A stretch of 64,000 bases of DNA. Origin: Begonia masoniana. Its lineage: Eukaryota > Streptophyta > Magnoliopsida > Cucurbitales > Begoniaceae. This document shows, one piece after another, positions 32,821 through 49,464 of the stretch. The position numbers and the translations under genes are program-made. How positions within the stretch are numbered: the stretch's first letter is position 1; each line of letters begins with the position of its first letter. Where the stretch lies: the NCBI GenBank assembly GCA_022432975.1, contig CM039508.1:14438549-14502548 (forward strand). Reading direction: 5' to 3'. The notes under the pieces are model-generated. The model worked only from the letters and a program-made list of their open reading frames with translations. It made no database searches and had not been told where the DNA came from.

Positions 32821-35300
32821 GATCGGATGAAGTCTTCCATCGGATGAAGTCTTCCATCGGATGAAGTCTTCCATCGGATGAAGTCTTCCATCGGATGAAG
32901 TCTTCCATCGGATGAAGTCTTCCATCGGATGAAGTCTTCCATCGGATGAAGTCTTCCATCGGATGAAGTCTTCCATCGGATGAAGTCTTCCATCGGATGA
33001 AGTCTTCCATCGGATGAAGTCTTCCATCGGATGAAGTCTTCCATCGGATGAAGTCTTCCATCGGATGAAGTCTTCCATCGGATGAAGTCTTCCATCGGAT
33101 GAAGTCTTCCATCGGATGAAGTCTTCCATCGGATGAAGTCTTCCATCGGATGAAGTCTTCCATCGGATGAAGTCTTCCATCGGATGAAGTCTTCCATCGG
33201 ATGAAGTCTTCCATCGGATGAAGTCTTCCATCGGATGAAGTCTTCCATCGGATGAAGTCTTCCATCGGATGAAGTCTTCCATCGGATGAAGTCTTCCATC
33301 GGATGAAGTCTTCCATCGGATGAAGTCTTCCATCGGATGAAGTCTTCCATCGGATGAAGTCTTCCATCGGATGAAGTCTTCCATCGGATGAAGTCTTCCA
33401 TCGGATGAAGTCTTCCATCGGATGAAGTCTTCCATCGGATGAAGTCTTCCATCGGATGAAGTCTTCCATCGGATGAAGTCTTCCATCGGATGAAGTCTTC
33501 CATCGGATGAAGTCTTCCATCGGATGAAGTCTTCCATCGGATGAAGTCTTCCATCGGATGAAGTCTTCCATCGGATGAAGTCTTCCATCGGATGAAGTCT
33601 TCCATCGGATGAAGTCTTCCATCGGATGAAGTCTTCCATCGGATGAAGTCTTCCATCGGATGAAGTCTTCCATCGGATGAAGTCTTCCATCGGATGAAGT
33701 CTTCCATCGGATGAAGTCTTCCATCGGATGAAGTCTTCCATCGGATGAAGTCTTCCATCGGATGAAGTCTTCCATCGGATGAAGTCTTCCATCGGATGAA
33801 GTCTTCCATCGGATGAAGTCTTCCATCGGATGAAGTCTTCCATCGGATGAAGTCTTCCATCGGATGAAGTCTTCCATCGGATGAAGTCTTCCATCGGATG
33901 AAGTCTTCCATCGGATGAAGTCTTCCATCGGATGAAGTCTTCCATCGGATGAAGTCTTCCATCGGATGAAGTCTTCCATCGGATGAAGTCTTCCATCGGA
34001 TGAAGTCTTCCATCGGATGAAGTCTTCCATCGGATGAAGTCTTCCATCGGATGAAGTCTTCCATCGGATGAAGTCTTCCATCGGATGAAGTCTTCCATCG
34101 GATGAAGTCTTCCATCGGATGAAGTCTTCCATCGGATGAAGTCTTCCATCGGATGAAGTCTTCCATCGGATGAAGTCTTCCATCGGATGAAGTCTTCCAT
34201 CGGATGAAGTCTTCCATCGGATGAAGTCTTCCATCGGATGAAGTCTTCCATCGGATGAAGTCTTCCATCGGATGAAGTCTTCCATCGGATGAAGTCTTCC
34301 ATCGGATGAAGTCTTCCATCGGATGAAGTCTTCCATCGGATGAAGTCTTCCATCGGATGAAGTCTTCCATCGGATGAAGTCTTCCATCGGATGAAGTCTT
34401 CCATCGGATGAAGTCTTCCATCGGATGAAGTCTTCCATCGGATGAAGTCTTCCATCGGATGAAGTCTTCCATCGGATGAAGTCTTCCATCGGATGAAGTC
34501 TTCCATCGGATGAAGTCTTCCATCGGATGAAGTCTTCCATCGGATGAAGTCTTCCATCGGATGAAGTCTTCCATCGGATGAAGTCTTCCATCGGATGAAG
34601 TCTTCCATCGGATGAAGTCTTCCATCGGATGAAGTCTTCCATCGGATGAAGTCTTCCATCGGATGAAGTCTTCCATCGGATGAAGTCTTCCATCGGATGA
34701 AGTCTTCCATCGGATGAAGTCTTCCATCGGATGAAGTCTTCCATCGGATGAAGTCTTCCATCGGATGAAGTCTTCCATCGGATGAAGTCTTCCATCGGAT
34801 GAAGTCTTCCATCGGATGAAGTCTTCCATCGGATGAAGTCTTCCATCGGATGAAGTCTTCCATCGGATGAAGTCTTCCATCGGATGAAGTCTTCCATCGG
34901 ATGAAGTCTTCCATCGGATGAAGTCTTCCATCGGATGAAGTCTTCCATCGGATGAAGTCTTCCATCGGATGAAGTCTTCCATCGGATGAAGTCTTCCATC
35001 GGATGAAGTCTTCCATCGGATGAAGTCTTCCATCGGATGAAGTCTTCCATCGGATGAAGTCTTCCATCGGATGAAGTCTTCCATCGGATGAAGTCTTCCA
35101 TCGGATGAAGTCTTCCATCGGATGAAGTCTTCCATCGGATGAAGTCTTCCATCGGATGAAGTCTTCCATCGGATGAAGTCTTCCATCGGATGAAGTCTTC
35201 CATCGGATGAAGTCTTCCATCGGATGAAGTCTTCCATCGGATGAAGTCTTCCATCGGATGAAGTCTTCCATCGGATGAAGTCTTCCATCGGATGAAGTCT
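32821..35300 (+). repeat. Perfect 17-bp array, about 146 units
   Basis: GAAGTCTTCCATCGGAT is repeated without a visible change over about 2.48 kb. Because no stop codon occurs on the minus strand, all three minus frames are open for over 800 codons; these are not proteins. The absence of any variation contrasts with the diverged array at 31459. Confidence 0.97.
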
Positions 35301-35538
35301 GAGATGATTTTGCTTTTATATAAAGATGTTTATTTATCATATAACGACTTACCAAGTTTTCTTCCAAGTGTTGTTTCTTTTCTTTTGCAAAAAAATAGAT
35401 ATGAAATTCCCTAAGAGTTTCGAAGAGAAATTTCTCCTTTGAGAGAGATTGAGAAGCATAAAAATCTCGTACCGAGTACATTTGTTCAAAGTCGACCGGA
35501 AACATCAAATAGGTTTGAGTGGTTGGTAAGACCATATG
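35301..35538. other. Left flank of element 3
   Basis: Unique sequence between the 17-bp array and element 3. Joined to the right flank (from 62786) through one ATATG, it keeps a plus-strand frame open from about 35414 to 63114 (about 140 codons, AT-rich, no recognised domain). A minus-strand frame is also open here. Neither is called as a gene. Confidence 0.5.
35534..35538. repeat. Target site duplication of element 3, left copy
   Basis: ATATG directly before TGTAACGACC; the partner is ATATG at 62781-62785, directly after GGGTGTTACA. Confidence 0.93.
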
Positions 35539-35620
35539 TGTAACGACCCGGGGAGGATCGGCACGAAATTCTTGACTTTTCATAAAACTTTAACTCATAT
35601 TTGAACTCTTTTCTCCTTCT

Positions 35621-39118
<3,498 letters not shown>

Positions 39119-39974
39119 TCACATTCACTGCAGGTCATCAATAGTTAACTCGCAACATACATGATACTTCAAGGGCGACAGACTCATTATCATAAGTAAA
39201 CATTTGACTCTATATCCACCTAGTACGCCCACGATGTAGGACTCTATTAGCGGAAATGTTAATACATCACTACCTGGTCTCCTTAGCACTTGAGCTCCCC
39301 TTCTCTTCAAACTTCTTCACCTAAACATTTACATTGCAGTAGTTAAAACAAAATCCTAGTAGTTCTAATCTCGAGTTATCCTAAGATCTAATAGCTAAGA
39401 GTCCTTCCCGAGTTCTTAGTTTAATACTCAATGTAACCTGAAATCCCAAAACCAAAACAGACGGATTCGATAATGATAACTCAGGGTTGGTTGTTTTAAA
39501 TGTCCAGAATCGATTCGGAATGACATTACCTATCTCGGGTTTCAAAATGTTCTTATTAATATTCAGCCATTGAAGAATCCAAACTTCAATACAGAGCTGG
39601 AAAACTGGGCTAATAAACTAACAGATAACCACATTGTTAAACCCGTACCTCGAGCACAAAGTAGCCGAGAAGTAGCAAGGAAACCGATCGCCGAAGGAGG
39701 GATTTCCTAGCTGACAGAGAGCGAGAGCTTGGGAGAGAAGAAATCGCCGGAAGTTGGGGATGTCGGCTACAGTGGTTTAAATGAGGTTTGAATCCTTTCA
39801 TTTTTCTTTAAATACAGGCCTCAATCCTCCATTATTACAACTTTGCCACTCAACCTAGTTTAGATCCACATGTAATTAATTAAGCTTGGCATAAATCATA
39901 AACTACGAAGATTAAATATTTATGACCGTTAATACAGTTAAGAAAATCACCTGGCCGTTAACTCGGGTGTTACA

Positions 39975-39990
39975 TCCACCCCTCTTTAAA
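39975..39990 (-). other. Polypurine tract of element 3
   Basis: The minus strand reads TTTAAAGAGGGGTGGA directly before the 3' LTR, equivalent to 19060-19074 in element 1. Confidence 0.9.
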
Positions 39991-40015
39991 CAAAATTTTC
40001 GTCCCTGAAAATTGA

Positions 40016-41677
40016 TCAAACAAACAACTCTGAATACTTGTCTAACATGTCCTGTCGTCGCTCCCACGTGGCTTCATCTATGCCATGATGCTTCCATAAA
40101 ACTTTGACAAACGGAATCTCTTTATTCCTCAGAGTCTTAACTGCGGATTCCAATATCTGCACTGGCTTCTCTTCATATGTTAGCGTCGGCTCAATCTCAA
40201 AATCCACTGGTTTAACAACTTGTGTAGGGTCCCGTATACATTTCCTTAACATTGACACATGGAAAACATTATGAACTTTTTCCAATGATGGAGGCAACTG
40301 CAGTCTGTAAGCTGCACTACCGATTCTAGCCAAAATAGGGAATGGTCCAATAAATCGTGGATTGAGCTTTCCCTTCCTGCCAAATCTTAGTACTCCTTTA
40401 AATGGTGAAACCTTCAGAAAAACTTCATCACCAACAGCAAATTCAAGATCTCTCCTCCTTTTGTCTGCAAAACTTTTCTGTCGACTTTGTGCAGTAATCA
40501 TCCTCCTCTTAATAATGACAATCTTGTCTGACATCTGCTGTAACATCTCGGGACCTATGAGTTTTGCTTCACCAACTTCATCCCAATACAGAGGTGATCT
40601 ACATTTCCTACCATACAACGCTTCATAAGGTGCCATACCTATGGTGGACTGGTAGCTGTTATTGTAGGAGAACTCAACCAGGGGTAAGTATCTACTCCAG
40701 GATGACTGGAAATCAAGTACACATGCCCTCAGCATGTCTTCAAGTATCTGAATAGTCCTTTCAGATTGACCATCTTTCAGTGGGTGGAAAGCAATGCTGA
40801 AAGACAACTTTGTACCTAATGTGCCCTGTAAGCTTTGCCAAAATCTCGAGGTGAATCTAGGATCACGATCAGAGACGATAGATGCAGGAATTCCATGCAA
40901 CCTAATTACTTCTTGTACATAAAGATTAGCAAGCTGGTCCATCGAGTAGGTTGTCCTTACTGGTAAGAAATGGGCTGATTTTGTCAATCTATCAATCACA
41001 ACCCAAATACTATCATGTCCCTTAGTTGTCTTGGGTAGTCCTACAACGAAATCCATAGCTATGTGTTCCCACTTCCATTCGGGAATAGGTAGGGGCTGAA
41101 GAGTACCTCCTGGACGTTGGTGCTCAGCTTTAACCTGTTGGCAAACCAAACATGACTCTACATGCTTAGCAACATCACTCTTTAAGTTTGGCCACCAATA
41201 GAGTAACTTCAGGTCTCGATACATCTCGGTGCTTCCAGGATGCACAGAAAAGGAAGACGAATGCGCCTCAGTCAAGATTAACTTACGTAATCCTTCATCA
41301 TTAGGGACATACCATCTATTTCTAAACCTCAGAATTCCATCCTTGGAAAGGCTAAACTCGGAGGTGGTGTCCTTCACCTTGTTCATCAAACTGTTATTCT
41401 CCTCAGAGTCCTTCTGTTGTGCCTCTTTGATCTTTTCTAAAACCGTTGGTTGAATGGTCAAATCGGCAAGTAAGGTTGATAACTCTGGAACTATCTCCAA
41501 TTCAAACCTCTGAACTTCTGTCCTCAAAGGTATAGTCATAGTTAATACAACGGGTTGCATTGTTGTTGACATCCTGCTCAATGCGTCAGCTACAGAGTTA
41601 GCCTTACCCGGGTGATACTTGATCTCAAAGTCGTAATCCTTAACAAATTCCAACCAACGCCTCTGCCTCATGTTCAA
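40016..41677 (-). CDS. pol: Element 3 integrase with chromodomain (intact frame)
   Basis: The 553-residue open frame starts at a Met inside RNase H and is really the C-terminal part of the polyprotein. Residues 1-40 finish RNase H ([20 protein letters not shown]). The HHCC zinc domain uses H139, H146, C176 and C179. The catalytic triad is D209 (IAMDFVVGL), D270 (IVSDRDPRF) and E306 (GQSERTIQ), with the exact D-35-E spacing. A GPF-type C-terminal region (NPRFIGPFPILARIG) leads to a chromodomain at about 500-553 (KPVQILESAVKTLRNKEIP, LWKHHGIDEATWERR). No stop or shift is seen. It would insert element DNA, with the chromodomain guiding site choice. Upstream parts of pol are broken, so it could act only if supplied in trans or expressed separately. 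Confidence 0.93.
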   Translation of the reverse strand: MNMRQRRWLEFVKDYDFEIKYHPGKANSVADALSRMSTTMQPVVLTMTIPLRTEVQRFELEIVPELSTLLADLTIQPTVLEKIKEAQQKDSEENNSLMNKVKDTTSEFSLSKDGILRFRNRWYVPNDEGLRKLILTEAHSSSFSVHPGSTEMYRDLKLLYWWPNLKSDVAKHVESCLVCQQVKAEHQRPGGTLQPLPIPEWKWEHIAMDFVVGLPKTTKGHDSIWVVIDRLTKSAHFLPVRTTYSMDQLANLYVQEVIRLHGIPASIVSDRDPRFTSRFWQSLQGTLGTKLSFSIAFHPLKDGQSERTIQILEDMLRACVLDFQSSWSRYLPLVEFSYNNSYQSTIGMAPYEALYGRKCRSPLYWDEVGEAKLIGPEMLQQMSDKIVIIKRRMITAQSRQKSFADKRRRDLEFAVGDEVFLKVSPFKGVLRFGRKGKLNPRFIGPFPILARIGSAAYRLQLPPSLEKVHNVFHVSMLRKCIRDPTQVVKPVDFEIEPTLTYEEKPVQILESAVKTLRNKEIPFVKVLWKHHGIDEATWERRQDMLDKYSELFV

Positions 41678-42041
41678 TTCCTTTGTGTAAAGAGATACTT
41701 CAGACTTTTATGGTCAGAAAACACCTCACACTGCTGTCCATATAAGTAGTGTCCTCCATATCTTCAAGCAAAAACGACAGCGGCTAATTCTAAATCATGG
41801 GTGGGGTAGTTCTGTTCGTACTCTTACCTTGCCTAGAGGCATACGCTACACTTTTCCTTCTTGCATCAAAACACAGCCCAAACCAACTTTTGATGCATCA
41901 CAAATACGCTAAACTTCCTTCTTCGGTTGGAAGGTCAATACCGGGGCTGTTTGTTAACTTCACCTTCAATGTCTGGAAGCTATTCTCACAAGCTTCGGTC
42001 AAGAATATTTATTGTCCTTCTTTGTCAAATTCGTCAGGGGC
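41678..42041 (-). pseudogene. Element 3 RNase H, frameshifted
   Basis: The nucleotide sequence aligns with the RNase H region of element 1 (about 17000-17390) but carries several small insertions and deletions. It joins the protease-RT frame to the integrase frame only through shifts. The minus-strand equivalents of YASRQL and [11 protein letters not shown] can be read in pieces. Confidence 0.85.
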
Positions 42042-43766
42042 TTAGCTATCATAGAAAATCCTTTGATGAACTTTCTGTAATAGCCTGCCAATCCAAGGAA
42101 ACTGCCGGACCTCACTGGCATTCTTTGGTTGTGGCCAATCCTTTACTGCCTGAATTTTGGTCGGGTCCACTGATATGCCATTAGCAGAAACTACATGGCC
42201 AAGAAAATTAACCTTGTCCAACCAAAATTCACACTTGGACAATTTGGCATAAAGCTGGTGCTCCTTCAATGTTGTCAAAACTATTCTTAAATGCTCTGCA
42301 TGGTCAGCTTCTGTCCGTGAGTATATCAGGATATCATCTATGAACACAATTACAAATTTGTCCAAATACTCTCGAAACACACGATTCATTAAGTCCATAA
42401 AGGCTGCAGGTGCATTGGTCAGTCCAAATGACATGACCAAGAATTCGTAGTGTCCATAACGGGTTCTGAAGGCTGTCTTTGGTATATCTCCTTCCTTAAC
42501 CTTCAGTTGGTAATAACCTGAACGTAAATCTATTTTTGAAAACACTTTTGCTCCTTGCAATTGGTCAAACAAATCATCAATTCGGGGTAAGGGGTACTTA
42601 TTCTTGATCGTCAACTTATTTAGCTCCCTATAGTCTATGCACATTCTAAGGGAACCATCCTTCTTCTTGACAAATAAGACAGGTGCACCCCAAGGGGAAC
42701 TACTAGGGCGTATGGATCCTTTGTCTACTAATTCATGTAGTTGGACTTTTAACTCCTTTAACTCAACAGGTGCCATACGGTAAGGGTTCTTAGTTACCGG
42801 TAATGCCTCGGGGTATGTATCAATTACAAACTCTATTTCCCTATCAGGTGGTAATCCTGGCAAGTCATCCAAAAATGCCTCAGGGAACTCTCTGACTATG
42901 GGGATATCTTGTAACTCTATCTTATTCTTCACCCGTACATCCATTATGGTAGCTAAGTAACTCTCACAACCATTTTTCAATAACCGATAAATTTCTAGTG
43001 AGGATATGATCGGTATTTTACTTATCTTAGGGATAGCTTGGAAGGAATAATGATCACAATTTGGGGGTCGAAAATCAACCATCCCAGATCTACAACTTAT
43101 TGTGGCATAATGCCTAAATAACCAATCCATTCCTAAAATCACATCGTATCCTTTCATGTCAATTACAATCAGTTCTACATATAGTTTCTTACTTCCTAAG
43201 GACACGACATCACCCTTAACAATCTGTTCGGAATGTAGGGACTTCCCTGATGGTAATATAACATTATATGGCCTTTCGGCTGGTAAGGGTTCTAAATCGT
43301 GTTGGCATACAAACAGAGTTGATATAAACGAGTGTGTGGCTCCCGTATCTATAAGTGTGTAAGCAGCAAAACCACAGATCATAATGGTACCTGTTATGAT
43401 TGTATGCTGTACGGCTTCCTCATCCTCCATCATTGCATAGACTCTTGGTGCTACCCCTGCACGGTTCGGAACTGGCGGCATGGGGCAGTCTCTGACTACA
43501 TGTCCAACCTTATCACATTTGAAACAGCGGCCAGAACGTAACTTGCATTTGCCGGGGTGGTTCTTCTTGCAGGTGGGGCATAGGGGTGCCAGGGGCCTCT
43601 TTCCTTTTCCTTGATCATCATTCTGGTTGAGGGGTCTCTTTATTCCTTGTTGTTGTTGCTGTGGCCCCCTGTTCTGTTGTGGCTGCCAACCTTTGTTCTG
43701 ACGTGGTGGCGGCTGAGTGTCCTTCGTGAGTTTCCTTGGCTGCTCACGCTGTGCATATGCTGTCAT
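42042..43766 (-). pseudogene. pol: Element 3 nucleocapsid-protease-RT
   Basis: The 574-residue frame begins in the linker after gag. It holds two knuckle-like motifs ([12 protein letters not shown], and [14 protein letters not shown] with CCHC spacing), the protease site [10 protein letters not shown], and a full RT with [42 protein letters not shown] and FIDDILIYS. Then comes the connection [14 protein letters not shown]. One extra base near 42105 (GTCCGGCAG against GTTCGCAG in element 1) shifts the frame, so it ends in an unrelated tail ([11 protein letters not shown]). The start is also off-frame with gag because of one inserted base near 43757. The catalytic residues look sound, but the polyprotein cannot be made in one piece. 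Confidence 0.92.
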
Positions 43767-44433
43767 CGTCTGCCTCTTCCAGCTCCAAGGCCTTAGCCGT
43801 CACTTCACCATATGGTACATTGTGTATCCCAGCAGTCTTCACTTTCATGTACAGACTCGGCTTCAATCCTTGAACAAATTTGTAAATCTTGTCCTCATCA
43901 TCCTCAATCATACGGGGAGCAAACCGTGATAAGGCATCAAATTTGCATATGTAATCCGTCACGGAGCCAGTTTGTCGCAGATTCATGAACTCCTTCTTCT
44001 TGTTGGCCTGAACAGTTCTATTGAAGTACTTGTCAAAGAAAGCAGTCTTGAACATCTCCCAGGTCATAGCTTCGGCATTAGCGGTGTTCTGGATCGAGTC
44101 CCACCAATGCCTTGCACTTAACTCCAAATGAAAGACAGCATAGGTGACCTTATCTCCCTCATCAACCTTTGCATACTTAAACATGTCTTCTATCTTTCGA
44201 ATCCACTCCTCAGCATAGATAGGATCTGAAACATGTCCATTAAACACCGGGGGTCGAAGCCGGTGGAAGCGCTCACCCCCATGATCATGAGTTGCATTAG
44301 TACTGGAGTTGCCTTGTTCCTCCCTAGCAGACATCAGTCGTTCTATCTGGTGAGATTGGCGCATGACCAACTCTGTCAACTGAGCAATAGCATTGCTATC
44401 ATCATTAGTCTCTCTCTACTGACCTCTAACCAT
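43744..44433 (-). pseudogene. gag: Element 3 gag, nonsense at codon 6 and 3' frameshift
   Basis: The family start ATG lies at 44433 (MVRGQ) but codon 6 is TAG (44416-44418), where element 1 has CAG. The frame is then open from the next Met (44379) through the gag core: RLRPPVFNGH, AEEWIRKIEDMF, LELSARHWWDSI, FFDKYFNRTVQ, TDYICKFDALSRF and FVQGLKPSLYMKVK. The last of these shows the glycine that is a stop in element 1. One extra base near 43757 moves it out of frame with the zinc-knuckle region. With internal initiation it would lack only the N-terminal helix. Confidence 0.92.
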
Positions 44434-44580
44434 TTTGGGATTCCTAGACAAATCATTATAGATATATTTTAACTTAATGACATATACTGAAACCATAAAT
44501 ACTTACGGTTGTTGGAGTGTGCTCATGTGACAGTCAGTGCTGGAAGGCAGTCTGCAGAATCGGTTTTAGAACCCGGTTTT

Positions 44581-44592
44581 GCTCTGATACCA
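44581..44592 (-). other. Element 3 primer-binding site (initiator tRNA-Met)
   Basis: The minus strand reads TGGTATCAGAGC, four bases from the LTR end at 44597. Confidence 0.95.
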
Positions 44593-44596
44593 TAAT

Positions 44597-46847
<2,251 letters not shown>

Positions 46848-46853
46848 TGTTTT

Positions 46854-46871
46854 TGGCGCCGTTGCCGGGGA
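46854..46871 (+). other. Athila primer-binding site (tRNA-Asp type)
   Basis: TGGCGCCGTTGCCGGGGA follows the LTR end by six bases; this site is characteristic of Athila/Tat-clade plant elements. Confidence 0.9.
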
Positions 46872-46960
46872 CTTAATTATTAATATCGAATTAATTATTT
46901 TTAGTTTTATTTTGAATTCTATTTCTTTCATTTCTTTATTTTCGTGATATTTTCAGGTGC

Positions 46961-49351
46961 ATGCGTAAAGAGGGAAACGATAATCTTCTCCCGCTGAATC
47001 TTGAGATCGAACGTACGTGTCGACGAAATCGTAAAGCGAGAAGAAAAGCTATTCAACCAGCGCGAGTCATTATGGGAGATAACAGAGCAGACAATATTGA
47101 AAATCCTCCACTCGTTAATGACAATCATCCACTTGTAAATGCTGAGACCCGGACCTTACTTGATTATGTTATACCTACTGTCTCCGGTGTACATTCAGCT
47201 ATTCGCAGACCGGCCATCAATGCTAATTTTGAAATTAAACCGGGCACCCTGCATATGATTCAACAATCTCAATTCAGTGGATTACCTTCAGAAGACCCCA
47301 AGGATCATATTGCAAATTTCTTAGAGGTATGCGACACTTTCAAATTTCACAATGTGGGGGATGATGCATTGAGACTACGGCTATTCCCATTTTCATTACG
47401 AGATCGTGCGAAGAACTGGCTTAACTCCTTGCCCGCTAATTCTTTTACTACGTGGGAAGATTTATGCCAGAAATTCCTTTCCAAATTCTTTCCATTCGAG
47501 AAGACAGCTAGACTTCGCAACGATATAATTAATTTTACTCAGTTTGATGGAGAGACATTATATGATGCGTGGGCTCGTTTCAAAGAGATGTTGAGAAAGT
47601 GTCCCAATCATGGTCTACCGATGTGGATGCATATTCAGACTTTTTATATGGGATTATCAGCCTCTACTAAGACTCTGGTCAATGCTGCAGCAGGCGGTGC
47701 TTTAATGAGAAAAACGGAAGACGCCGCCTATGATTTATTAGAAGAATTAGCACTTAACAATGACCAGTGTCCAGTGGAGCGATCAATTATGAGGCGCACA
47801 TCGGGTACTCCAGAACTCGAGGCTTTGAAAGCTCTAACTCTACAAGTTGCCTCATTAACTAAGCAAATACAAGAGTCTCATATGGCAGCAAGTGTTGGGA
47901 ATTCATCGAAAGTTAATTGTCAGTGGTGTCTCGGGCCGCATTTGAGTGAAGAATGTTAAGAGGGAAATCACATGTCAAAAGCGCCCGCAGAGCAAGCTAA
48001 CTATATGGGCAATTTTAATCGTCACGGCAATTCAAATTATAATACTTATAATCCTGGATGGCAGCAGCACCCAAATTTTTCATGGAGGAATTCTCAGAAC
48101 GCTATGCAGCCACCTCCAGCAGCTCAACCCGGACCATTTCAGCAAGTTGAAAAGAAAAGTGATCTAGAAACGGCCCTTTTGCAGTTTATGACCGAGACTC
48201 GGACTACAATGCAAAATCAATCTGCCCAAATTCGCAGTCTTGAAAATCAACTTGGTCAATTCGCGAGCATTATTAATAGCAGGCCCCAAGGCTCACTACC
48301 AAGTAACACTGAAGTAAATCCGATAGAGCATTGTAATGCAATTACCACTCGAAAGGGCACAGTAGTTGAACCAGTGCAAAAAGAGAAAAACGTGCCAAAA
48401 GTTGTTAATGAGGAGTCTAATACAGATGAAGTTCAAAAATCATCACCGATTCTTGCCAACCCAACTCCGGTACCGTTTCCACAACGGTTGAAAAATGTGA
48501 AGTTCGACAAGCAATTCTCTCAATTCCTTGAAGTCTTCAAGAAGCTCCACATTAATATTCCGTTTGCCGAAGCTTTGGAACAAATGCCGCGTTATGTTAA
48601 ATTTTTGAAAGATATTCTTTCCCACAAGCGTAAAATAGATGAGTGTGGTTTTATAGCTCTTACCGAAGAATGCAGTGCTATTATTCAGAAAAAGCTACCT
48701 CAAAAATTAAAAGATCCGGGAAGTTTTACTGTACCGTGCGAGATTGGCAGTTCTGTATCTACCAGAGCACTATGCGATTTGGGGGCGAGCATTAATTTGA
48801 TGCCTTTGTCTATATTCCGGAAACTCAATTTAGGCGAAGCAAAGCCGACAGAGGTTACATTATTGATGGCCGATCGTTCTATTAAACACCCGAGGGGAAT
48901 CATTGAAGATGTGCTCGTAAAGGTCGACAAATTTATATTCCCTGCCGATTTTATTGTGCTTGATATGGAAGAAGATCAAAATGTCCCGATTATATTAGGG
49001 CGACCATTCTTAGCTACAGGTGGTGCTGTCATTGATCTTAGAAAGGGGGAGCTCAAATTGCAAGTACAGGACGAAGAGGTGACATTCAAGGTATATAAGT
49101 CAATGGAGTACCCAATATCTAGCGCTGACATATCTCGGGTGGAACTATCTAACACTGTTACAATGGAAGCTTCACGTCAACTAAGCAACTCTCATGAGCA
49201 TAATGGGAAGCAGTACGTTGAAAATTTGTGGGAGTCGACATTACGGGTCACACCATCTATTAGAAACCACCACGACTACGCAAAGCATCTGGCGAATGAC
49301 AAGTTGGTACATGGGCAACAAAGGACACCATATTGGGACGGCAACACTTAA
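46961..49351 (+). pseudogene. gag-pro: Athila gag-protease with one in-frame stop
   Basis: One reading frame covers the whole region, broken by a single TAA at 47957-47959. The N-terminus is basic ([12 protein letters not shown]). Then comes the Athila gag core: [90 protein letters not shown] and AAAGGALM. A zinc knuckle C320-X2-C-X3-H-X4-C332 ends exactly at the stop. The second half has YNPGWQQHPNFSW, a coiled stretch, then the aspartic protease (LCDLGASINLMPLS with DLGA in place of DTGA, usual for this clade; VKVDKFIFPADFIVLDMEED; PIILGRPFLAT). It would build the particle and process Gag; the stop may be a lesion or a readthrough site. No RT or integrase follows. Confidence 0.9.
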
Positions 49352-49464
49352 AAATGCAAATTCCATCATATATTTCGACCCCAACATGAAGACGTATGAT
49401 GTCGGGCTATCGACAATAAATACAAGCACTTGGTGGGAGGTAACCCATTTTTATTTTATTTTTC
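49352..49464 (+). other. Athila post-coding region, pol deleted
   Basis: After the stop comes GCTATCGACAATAAATACAA followed by GCACTTGGTGGGAGGTAACC. This is the type of sequence that follows the end of pol in Athila/Tat elements. It comes directly after protease here, so RT, RNase H and integrase have been deleted. Confidence 0.6.

Noticed and set aside
32756..35583. Three overlapping minus-strand frames of over 800 codons made of an EDFIRWKTSSDGRLHPM repeat
   Set aside because: A 17-bp repeat without stops opens all three frames with the same peptide. There is no start context, domain or codon bias. It is array DNA, not a gene.
46961..49351. An autonomous Athila with an env-like gene
   Set aside because: No RT, integrase or env-like frame follows protease; the next 2 kb is the TTTTA array and non-coding sequence.
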